From positions 1-58,051 of the forward strand of contig NZ_CACSIP010000027.1 in NCBI RefSeq assembly GCF_902705885.1: 58,051 nucleotides of DNA, in the 5' to 3' direction. Below, in pieces: positions 8,532 to 14,911 of this stretch (the stretch's first letter is position 1; each line of letters opens with the position of its first letter). The stretch is from Mycolicibacterium austroafricanum (lineage in GTDB: Bacteria; Actinomycetota; Actinomycetes; Mycobacteriales; Mycobacteriaceae). Position numbers and translations under genes: made by a program. The notes under the pieces are model-generated. The model was not told the origin of the DNA and did not search any database. It saw only the letters and a program-made list of their open reading frames with translations.

Positions 8532-9194
8532 ATGCAAAGGTCTAGAGCCATGACCGCCGTACCATCACCGCCTCCGGAGAACCGCCGCAGCCGCGGGGAC
8601 CGGCAACGCGATGCGATCATCGCCGCGGTTCGGGAACTGCTCGAGGAACGCTCGTTCGCGGACCTGTCGGTCAGCACCATCAGCGAGCGCGCCGGGGTGG
8701 CCCGATCCGGCTTCTACTTCTACTTCGACTCCAAGTACGCGGTGCTCGCGGTCATCGTGGCCGAAGCCATGGCTGAGCTCGACAAGCTCACCCACGACTT
8801 CGCGCCACGCGAGCCCGACGAGTCCCCGTCGGAGTTCGCCAAGCGGATGGTCGGCTACGCCGCGGTCGTGTTCTCCTCCCACGATCCGATCATGGGGGCG
8901 TGCAACCTGGCACGGAACACCGACGCGCAGATCCGCGAGATCATGGACGACTTCCAGGACACCGTGGTCGACAAGATCGTCGGCCTGGTCAAGCAGGACT
9001 CGGGAGCGCGACCGGTGTCGGACGACCTCACCGCGTTGGTGCGGACGTTGACCGCGGTCACCTCGATGACCCTCGCCCACGACAGTGCCTTCGTGGGCCG
9101 CAGCCAGGATCCGGTGGCCGCCGTCGAGATCGTCGAGCGGCTGTGGCTGAGCGCGCTGTGGGGAGGCGCCGACGTCGCCCCCCGACGCAACTGA
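8532..9194 (+). CDS. TetR-family repressor (Rv3058c-like)
   Basis: A 220-residue regulator. The helix-turn-helix lies at about residues 45-68, with SVSTISERAGVARSGFYFYF as the recognition region. The rest is a helical ligand domain of the EthR-related type. GAGGGGAGC at 8514-8522 is a good ribosome binding site for the ATG at 8532; a second ATG at 8550 is possible. The divergent cyp136 and the palindrome at 8494-8511 suggest that it represses the P450 gene and itself. Confidence 0.9.
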   Translation: MQRSRAMTAVPSPPPENRRSRGDRQRDAIIAAVRELLEERSFADLSVSTISERAGVARSGFYFYFDSKYAVLAVIVAEAMAELDKLTHDFAPREPDESPSEFAKRMVGYAAVVFSSHDPIMGACNLARNTDAQIREIMDDFQDTVVDKIVGLVKQDSGARPVSDDLTALVRTLTAVTSMTLAHDSAFVGRSQDPVAAVEIVERLWLSALWGGADVAPRRN

Positions 9195-9223
9195 CACCGA
9201 CCGCCCGCCCGAACACGCGACGG

Positions 9224-9229
9224 TAGTGT
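9224..9229 (+). promoter_or_regulatory. -10 box TAGTGT, leaderless SDR start
   Basis: TAGTGT ends 7 nt before the ATG at 9237, so transcription would start at or next to the start codon. No ribosome binding site is present. Confidence 0.5.
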
Positions 9230-9236
9230 CGCCGTC

Positions 9237-10124
9237 ATGGCGCAGCGGATCGAGTCAGACAGTGGCTTCGGTGCCCGATTCCGGGGCAAGCGGTGTTTCC
9301 TCACCGGCGCCGCCAGCGGGATCGGGCGTGCGACCGCGCTGAAGCTGGCCGCGCACGGAGCCGAGCTCTACCTCACCGATCGTGACACCGAGGGCCTCGA
9401 GGCGACCGTCGCCGACGCCCGCGCGCTGGGCGGTGTCGTCGCCGCGCACCGGGCGCTCGACGTCTCCGATCACGACCAGGTGGCCGCGTTCGCCGCTGAC
9501 ATCCACGCCGAGGTCCCGGCAATGGACGTGGTGATGAACATCGCCGGGATCTCGGCGTGGGGCACGGTGGACAAGCTCACCCATCAGGACTGGAAATCCC
9601 TGATCGACATCAACCTGATGGGGCCGATCCACGTCATCGAAGCATTTGTGCCGCCGATGATCGAGGCCCGGCGCGGCGGGAATCTGGTCAACGTGTCGTC
9701 GGCGGCCGGGATCGTGGCCCTGCCCTGGCACGCGGCGTACAGCGCGAGCAAGTACGGGCTGCGGGGCCTGTCCGAGGTGCTGCGCTTCGATCTCGCCCGG
9801 CACCGCATCGGGGTGTCCGTGGTGGTGCCGGGCGCGGTGAAAACACCTCTGGTGAACACCGTGCACATCGCCGGTGTGGACCGCGACGATCCCAATGTGC
9901 GGAAGTGGACCAACCGGTTCGCCGGCCACGCGGTGTCACCGGAGTTCGCCGCCGACAAGATCCTGCGGGGGGTCGCGAAGAACCGGTATCTGATCTACAC
10001 CTCTCAGGACATCCGTGCGTTGTATCTGTTCAAGCGCACGATGTGGCTGCCCTACAGCATGTCGATGAAGCAGGTGAACATCCTGTTCACGAGGGCGCTG
10101 CGCCCGAGTGCCAAACGGCGCTGA
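9237..10124 (+). CDS. Short-chain dehydrogenase/reductase (Rv3057c-like)
   Basis: A 295-residue SDR. The cofactor loop TGAASGIGRA is at about residues 23-32, followed by DRD at the end of strand 2, MNIAG, the catalytic Ser in VSSAAG and YSASK. The C-terminal extension after residue 250 (YLFKRTMWLPYSMSMKQVN) is amphipathic and typical of the mycobacterial group containing Rv3057c, possibly touching the membrane or a lipid substrate. The gene is 42 bp after the TetR gene. Its substrate is unknown; lipid-related reduction is an inference. Confidence 0.88.
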   Translation: MAQRIESDSGFGARFRGKRCFLTGAASGIGRATALKLAAHGAELYLTDRDTEGLEATVADARALGGVVAAHRALDVSDHDQVAAFAADIHAEVPAMDVVMNIAGISAWGTVDKLTHQDWKSLIDINLMGPIHVIEAFVPPMIEARRGGNLVNVSSAAGIVALPWHAAYSASKYGLRGLSEVLRFDLARHRIGVSVVVPGAVKTPLVNTVHIAGVDRDDPNVRKWTNRFAGHAVSPEFAADKILRGVAKNRYLIYTSQDIRALYLFKRTMWLPYSMSMKQVNILFTRALRPSAKRR

Positions 10125-10127
10125 GGT

Positions 10128-11288
10128 TCATCGCTTTCCCCACTCCCACGCGGGAGTGGTCAGCAGACCCTGGCCGGCCACCTTGGTCTCGCCCCAGTCC
10201 TTGACGAGTTCGATCTCCCACGCGTCGCCGTCGGCACCGAGCGGTGCGGCACCGAGGCATTCCCGCAGCGTCTGCGAGTGGGTGACCACAACCACCTGCG
10301 TGCGTGCCGCAGCCTGGCCGATCAAGCCTGCCAGCGGGCGCACGAGGTCGGGGTGCAGCGACGTCTCGGGCTCGTTGAGCACCATCAGCGACGGCGGCTG
10401 GGGGCTGAGTAGGGCCGCGGCCCACAACAGGAAGCGCAAAGTGCCGTCGGATATCTCGGCGCTTCGCAGTGGACGCAGCATGCCGCGTTGATGCAGTTGC
10501 AGGTCGAACAACCCATCGGTGGAGGACACCGCGATCGAAGCGCCGTCGAATGCAGCGGCCACCGCGCGGGCGAGGTCATCGGTGCCGGTCTCGAGAATGG
10601 TCTGCACCGCCGCGGCCAGGTCGGCGCCGTCGTCGGCCAGAACCGGGGTCCTGGTGCCGACCTGAGGCCGACGGGCCGGAGCCGCGCTGTCGGCGCGGAA
10701 GCCGTCATAGAACCGCCAGTCACGCAGCCGTTCGCGAACCACGACCAGTTCGGGCACCGCGCCGGCCCAGTCGGCGAGCACACTGCGATGTGCGGGCAGA
10801 TTACGGCTGAGCTCATCGAAGCCGGAATCGCCGGCCACCTCGACGAAACCGCGTACCCGGCGGACCAGCGTCGTGCCCGAGCGGGCGACCGGGCCGGCGA
10901 AGACCAACTCGCGTTTCACCTCCGGGTCGCGTGCGAACGCCGTCCCCCCGTCTTGCGGCAGACCCAGGTCGATGAGATACCCGAAATCATCTGCGGCGTA
11001 GCCCATTTCGATCGACACGGTGCGGGTCCGCGGACTGCCCTGTGCGACGCCGGTGCGGCGGGCGCCGCCGAGGTTCTCGGGGCCGGCCCACAGCGCGGAC
11101 CCGACCCCGCCCTCCCGGGCGAACGACGCGATCACCTCCCCACGGCCGCAGTGCGCCAGCAGCCGAAGAGCGCGGTACAGCGACGACTTGCCGGTGCCGT
11201 TCGCCCCGGTCACGACGGTGAGACGGCGCAGCGGCACCACGAGCTCGCGCAGCGAGCGGTATCCGCGGACGGCGACGGCCTCGAGCAT
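10128..11288 (-). CDS. AAA/RecF-like ATPase (AAA_21 type)
   Basis: A 386-residue SMC/RecF-type ATP-binding protein. It starts with VAVRGYRSLRELVVPLRRLT, the usual strand before the Walker A GANGTGKS (28-35). The ABC-like signature is SAEISDGTLRF (276-286) and the Walker B region is LMVLNEPETSLHP (301-313), with Asn in place of the usual Asp before the Glu, as in many members of this group. It lacks a TOPRIM nuclease domain. It lies 10 bp after dinB2 in the same direction, so the two are probably co-transcribed and may both act on DNA damage or replication; the exact role is unknown. Confidence 0.85.
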   Translation of the reverse strand: MLEAVAVRGYRSLRELVVPLRRLTVVTGANGTGKSSLYRALRLLAHCGRGEVIASFAREGGVGSALWAGPENLGGARRTGVAQGSPRTRTVSIEMGYAADDFGYLIDLGLPQDGGTAFARDPEVKRELVFAGPVARSGTTLVRRVRGFVEVAGDSGFDELSRNLPAHRSVLADWAGAVPELVVVRERLRDWRFYDGFRADSAAPARRPQVGTRTPVLADDGADLAAAVQTILETGTDDLARAVAAAFDGASIAVSSTDGLFDLQLHQRGMLRPLRSAEISDGTLRFLLWAAALLSPQPPSLMVLNEPETSLHPDLVRPLAGLIGQAAARTQVVVVTHSQTLRECLGAAPLGADGDAWEIELVKDWGETKVAGQGLLTTPAWEWGKR

Positions 11289-11298
11289 GCCGACGACG

Positions 11299-12369
11299 TT
11301 AGCGGCCGGGGCTGACAGCCGACGCCGGCTCGTCGGTCATCGCGAGTTCCAGCCGTACCCCCAGCAGCCGGACCGGACGGTCCAGCTCGAAGAGGTCGAG
11401 CACGTCCAGCGCGGTGGCGACGATGGTCTCCGCGTCCGTCGTCGGCGACGGGAGTTTGCGGATCTTGGTACGAGTGAAGAACGTGTTGGTGCGTACCGTC
11501 ACGGCCACGCGGGTGGCGACCCGCTGCTGCCCGACGATGTCGGCCAGGGTGCGCTGCGCGAGTTCGACGACGGCCGCGTTCATCTCGGCCCGGTCGGTGA
11601 GGTCCTCGGCGAAGGTGACCACGTGGCTGCGTGACCGCGGCACCCACGGCTCGGCGCTGACCGTCGCGTCGCCGCCGCCCTTGGCCAACAGCAGGATCCA
11701 TAGCCCGGTGCTGGGACCGAACTCGGTCGTCAGCACCGCGGGATCCGTCGCGGCCAGGTCGGCGACCGTCGTGATACCCATCGCGGCAAGCTTTTTCGTG
11801 GTCTTGGGGCCGACGCCCCACAATGCGTCGACGCTGCGGTCACCCATCGTCGACATCCAGTTGTCGTCGGTGAGTGCGTGCACTCCCGCGGGTTTGCCGA
11901 AGCCGGTGGCGACCTTGGCCCGCTGCTTGTTGTCGCTGATGCCGACCGAGCACGCCAGGCCCGTCTCGGTGGCGATGATCTCCTGGATCCGCCGGGCCAG
12001 CGCCACCGGGTCCTCGACGTCGGCGCCCAGGTAGGCCTCGTCCCAGCCCCACACCTCGACCGGATGTCCCAGGTCGCGCAACAGGGTCATCACCTCATCG
12101 GAGGCTGCGTCATAGGCGGCTGAGTCCGAAGGCAGGAACGTGGCGCCGGGGCAGCGACGGGCGGCGGCGCGCAGTGGCATCCCCGCGTGCACACCGAACT
12201 CGCGGGCTTCGTAGGACGCGCAGGTGACGACCTTGCGGGGTTCGGTCGGGTCACCACTGCCGCCGACGATCACCGGCAGACCGGCCAGTTCGGGATGACG
12301 CCGGAGTTCGACCGACGCCAGGAACTGGTCCAGGTCGACGTGCAGGATCCACGCGTTGTGGGTGTTCAT
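11299..12369 (-). CDS. dinB2: Y-family DNA polymerase DinB2
   Basis: A 356-residue translesion polymerase matching M. tuberculosis DinP (Rv3056). Palm motifs are HVDLDQFLASVE (10-21) and WGWDEAYL, giving the catalytic acidic residues; the little finger includes TRVAVTVRTNTF. The position of the steric gate, normally aromatic, is Leu17. A leucine there in M. smegmatis DinB2 is linked to ribonucleotide incorporation. I see no beta-clamp-binding QL-x-LF motif at the C-terminus. The ATG at 12367-12369 overlaps the stop of the upstream TetR gene as ATGA, indicating translational coupling; the upstream start at 12402 is less likely by homology. Confidence 0.92.
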   Translation of the reverse strand: MNTHNAWILHVDLDQFLASVELRRHPELAGLPVIVGGSGDPTEPRKVVTCASYEAREFGVHAGMPLRAAARRCPGATFLPSDSAAYDAASDEVMTLLRDLGHPVEVWGWDEAYLGADVEDPVALARRIQEIIATETGLACSVGISDNKQRAKVATGFGKPAGVHALTDDNWMSTMGDRSVDALWGVGPKTTKKLAAMGITTVADLAATDPAVLTTEFGPSTGLWILLLAKGGGDATVSAEPWVPRSRSHVVTFAEDLTDRAEMNAAVVELAQRTLADIVGQQRVATRVAVTVRTNTFFTRTKIRKLPSPTTDAETIVATALDVLDLFELDRPVRLLGVRLELAMTDEPASAVSPGR

Positions 12370-12974
12370 GTCCCACAGAGCTTGCGCGCCACCGACTCCC
12401 ACGCGTCGCCGAACTCCTGGAGGGTGCGGCCTCGATCGTTGAGCTCGTGGTGGACGTAATCTGCATCCAGCAGAGCGAGCAGCGCGGTGGCCTGGGTGTC
12501 GAGATCGCCTGTGGTGCCGGCGGATTCGAGCAGCAGCCGGACATGGCGGTGGTGCAGGGTCATCGGTGCGTTGTACCGCATCTGCGGATCACGGCCGACG
12601 TCGGAGAGCAGCGCGTGGTGGGCGATGACGAACTTGAGCCGTTCCCGTCCGTAACTCAGCAACCGGTCCAGTGGTGGCGCACCGGGCCCGAGTGGGGGCG
12701 GCCCGAACAGGATGGCCTGCTGCTGAGTCTTCTCGTCCTCGTCGAGCAGGACCACCATCAGGCCCGCGCGGCTGCCGAACCTGCGGAACAGCGTGCCCTT
12801 TCCCACGCCCGCCGCGGCCGCGATGTCCTCGGTGGTGACGGCCTCGGCGCCACGTTCGTCGACGAGCCGCCGTGCGGCGTCGAGGAGCAGCGCCCGGTTG
12901 CGGGCCGCATCACCCCGCTCGGGCGGGCCGGGTTCACTCACCGGCAGCATCGTCAGCCGGTCGGACACACTCAC
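12366..12974 (-). CDS. TetR-family regulator (Rv3055-like)
   Basis: A 202-residue regulator. The helix-turn-helix lies at about residues 43-65 (TTEDIAAAAGVGKGTLFRRF). It heads an apparent operon with dinB2 and the AAA ATPase, overlapping dinB2 by 4 bp. An imperfect palindrome in the 83-bp gap to the divergent FMN-reductase gene (13002-13020) is the likely operator, so it may control both directions. The inducer is not known. Confidence 0.9.
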   Translation of the reverse strand: MSVSDRLTMLPVSEPGPPERGDAARNRALLLDAARRLVDERGAEAVTTEDIAAAAGVGKGTLFRRFGSRAGLMVVLLDEDEKTQQQAILFGPPPLGPGAPPLDRLLSYGRERLKFVIAHHALLSDVGRDPQMRYNAPMTLHHRHVRLLLESAGTTGDLDTQATALLALLDADYVHHELNDRGRTLQEFGDAWESVARKLCGT

Positions 12975-13001
12975 CTGGCAACTTTAGCTCAGCCGAAATA
13001 A

Positions 13002-13020
13002 CTCGGACCGCAGTCCGGTT
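13002..13020. promoter_or_regulatory. Palindromic operator candidate
   Basis: CGGAC-CGCA-GTCCG (13004-13017), flanked by near-symmetric A/T-rich ends, is centred between the divergent TetR gene and the FMN-reductase gene. This suits a TetR dimer. Confidence 0.5.
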
Positions 13021-13057
13021 AGTTGGAGAAGGGGTATCCCAACGACGAAGGACGGAA

Positions 13058-13612
13058 ATGTCAGACAGCAAGGTATTGGTTTTGGTGGGCAGCCTGCGTG
13101 CTGCCTCGGTGAATCGCCAGCTCGCGGAGTTGGCGACCGAGTCGGCCCCGGCCGGAGTGGCGCTCGAACTGTTCGACCGACTGGGTGAACTGCCCTTCTA
13201 CAACGAGGACATCGACAAGTCCGAGGAAGACGGTGGTGTCCCCGAACCCGTAGCGGCGCTGCGTGAGGTGGCCGGCCACGCGGACGCGGCCCTGATCGTC
13301 ACCCCCGAGTACAACGGCAGCATTCCCGGCGTGCTGAAGAACGCCATCGACTGGCTGTCGCGGCCGTTCGGTGACGGCGCGCTGAAGGACAAGCCGTTGG
13401 CGGTGGTCGGCGCGGCCCTGGGCCAGTACGGCGGTGTCTGGGCGCACGACGAGACCCGCAAGTCGTTCGGGCTCGCCGGGCCGCGGGTGGTCGAGGACCT
13501 GGATCTGTCCATTCCGGCGGCCTCGCTGGACGGCAAGCATCCGCGCGAGAGCACCGAGGTCGCGGCGCGATTGCGCGAGATCGTCGGCAAGTTGGCCGCC
13601 GAGATCGGCTGA
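13058..13612 (+). CDS. NAD(P)H-dependent FMN reductase (Rv3054c-like)
   Basis: A 184-residue flavodoxin-fold protein. The FMN phosphate loop is VGSLRAASVNRQ (10-21), followed by LPFYNEDID and the isoalloxazine-binding segment VTPEYNGSIPGVLKNAIDW, both hallmarks of the NADPH-dependent FMN reductase/azoreductase family. The ATG at 13058 follows GAAGGACGG, and the longer upstream frame is rejected. Enzymes of this family reduce quinones, azo compounds or chromate with NAD(P)H and often act in redox protection. The divergent TetR gene suggests inducible expression. Confidence 0.9.
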   Translation: MSDSKVLVLVGSLRAASVNRQLAELATESAPAGVALELFDRLGELPFYNEDIDKSEEDGGVPEPVAALREVAGHADAALIVTPEYNGSIPGVLKNAIDWLSRPFGDGALKDKPLAVVGAALGQYGGVWAHDETRKSFGLAGPRVVEDLDLSIPAASLDGKHPRESTEVAARLREIVGKLAAEIG

Positions 13613-13630
13613 GCGACCCACAACACTTTG

Positions 13631-13684
13631 CGCCGGCTCCGGGCAGCTCTGCGCTGTCGCAGCGCACGGCTGTCCGGAGCGGCG
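13631..13684 (+). terminator. Long hairpin terminator after the FMN-reductase gene
   Basis: GCTCCGG (13636-13642) pairs with CCGGAGC (13674-13680), continuing inward with GCAGC/GCTGT and GCGCT/AGCGC around a GTCGC loop, and outward with CGCC/GGCG. It starts 18 nt after the stop codon. No T-run follows. Confidence 0.75.
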
Positions 13685-13898
13685 TTTGCAGTCATAGCAT
13701 CGTTTGCTGACGGGAGAGGTGCGACCGGGTCCGTTGTCTGTCGGGTACGAGCCCGTGGCCGGTGTGCCTGCGGCGGGATGTCGGTGGGTGCTGATAGACA
13801 CGTCGTGTGGTGTCCGCCAGCCCCCGATGTGATCTGCGACACGCCGGTGACCCCGCGACACACCGCGCTCACCAGGCAAAATTCCAAACGTGTGATTA

Positions 13899-13944
13899 AG
13901 ACCATCTTGTGTGTGCTCTACTAACGGAGCACAACATCTAGTGT
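13899..13944. promoter_or_regulatory. Tandem NrdR-type boxes upstream of nrdHIE
   Basis: AGACCATCTTGTGT (13899-13912) and ACAACATCTAGTGT (13931-13944) both resemble the NrdR box pattern ACA-n8-TGT. They start 32 bp apart, about three helical turns, the spacing expected for co-operative NrdR binding. NrdR represses ribonucleotide reductase genes when dATP is abundant. The boxes lie about 220 bp upstream of the nrdH start, implying a long 5' leader. Confidence 0.7.
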
Positions 13945-14099
13945 CTAGGATGGTAGTCAGCGACAGCGGCGCATGGCGATCTCCACCAGAGTGTGAGGGC
14001 AGTTCCCGGCCTCGACTCGGCGTTGATCGTCAGAGGCTTCTGTTGACCCGCCAGCCGTTCGTTAGTGCGGTGCAAAGTCGTCACTGCAATCTCGTCCAA

Positions 14100-14125
14100 G
14101 TCACCAAGAACCGTCACCAAGAACC
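14100..14125 (+). repeat. 13-bp tandem direct repeat before nrdH
   Basis: GTCACCAAGAACC occurs twice head to tail at 14100-14112 and 14113-14125, ending 41 nt before the nrdH start in the presumed 5' UTR. The function is unknown. Confidence 0.8.
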
Positions 14126-14166
14126 ACTGATCGTCGAACAAAGATTTCGCTGAGGGAGCCCGCCGA

Positions 14167-14412
14167 ATGACTGTCACCGTGTACACCAAGCCCGCTTGCG
14201 TCCAGTGCAACGCCACCTACAAGGCGTTGGACAAGCAGGGGGTCGCATATGACGTCGTCGACATCTCGGTCGACAACGACGCCCGTGACTACGTCATGGC
14301 GCTCGGCTACCTGCAGGCACCTGTCGTGGTCGCCGGCAACGACCACTGGTCCGGCTTCCGGCCCGATCGGATCAAGGCGCTGGCCGGTGCCGCCGTCGCA
14401 GCCACGGCATAA
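14167..14412 (+). CDS. nrdH: NrdH glutaredoxin-like redoxin
   Basis: An 81-residue small thioredoxin-fold protein that hands electrons to the class Ib ribonucleotide reductase NrdE. The active site C11-V-Q-C14 and the NrdH-specific WSGFRPD (61-67), which interacts with thioredoxin reductase, are intact. The ribosome binding site is GAGGGAG just before the ATG. It opens the nrdH-nrdI-nrdE operon and lies downstream of the NrdR-type boxes. Confidence 0.97.
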   Translation: MTVTVYTKPACVQCNATYKALDKQGVAYDVVDISVDNDARDYVMALGYLQAPVVVAGNDHWSGFRPDRIKALAGAAVAATA

Positions 14413-14446
14413 CCGGTAATCGAAGGCAGGAAGGAGGCGCCACGAG

Positions 14447-14911
14447 ATGTTTGATGGCAACCTCGTCTACTTCTCCAGCGTCTCGGAGAACACGCACCGC
14501 TTCGTCGAGAAGCTGGAGATTCCTGCCCTCCGCATTCCGGTTCACGGACGAATCGAGGACCCCGAGTTCGTCCAGGAGCCCTACGTGCTGGTGCTGCCCA
14601 CCTACGGCGGTGGTCACGCCAACGGCCCTGACCCTGACGCCGGGGGATACGTCCCCAAGCAGGTGATCGCGTTCCTCAACAACGAGCACAACCGGGGCCT
14701 GTTGCGGGGCGTCATCGCTGCCGGCAACACCAACTTCGGCGCCGAATTCGGCTACGCGGGTGTCGTCGTCTCCCGCAAGTGCGGCGTGCCATTTCTCTAC
14801 CGTTTCGAATTGATGGGCACCACGGACGACGTCTTCGCCGTCCGTGCGGGCCTCTCTGACTTCTGGAAGGACCAGACGTGCCCCCAACCGTCACAGCTGC
14901 AGAACCTGTAG
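14447..14911 (+). CDS. nrdI: NrdI flavodoxin-like maturase
   Basis: A 154-residue flavoprotein that supplies superoxide or peroxide to build the dimanganese-tyrosyl radical of NrdF. The phosphate-loop equivalent is YFSSVSENTHRFV (8-20), followed by LPTYGGGH and AAGNTNFGAEFGYAG, all typical of NrdI. The ribosome binding site is AGGAAGGAGG at 14429-14437. Its 3' end overlaps nrdE by 34 nt, so the two are translated together. Confidence 0.96.
   Translation: MFDGNLVYFSSVSENTHRFVEKLEIPALRIPVHGRIEDPEFVQEPYVLVLPTYGGGHANGPDPDAGGYVPKQVIAFLNNEHNRGLLRGVIAAGNTNFGAEFGYAGVVVSRKCGVPFLYRFELMGTTDDVFAVRAGLSDFWKDQTCPQPSQLQNL

Larger units (their letters stand above)
13613..14166. other. 554-bp non-coding region upstream of nrdH
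   Basis: It contains the terminator at 13631-13684, the NrdR-type boxes at 13899-13944 and a 13-bp tandem repeat at 14100-14125. Frames crossing it look like shadows with no family resemblance. The stretch 13685-13890 shows nothing I can name. Confidence 0.6.
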
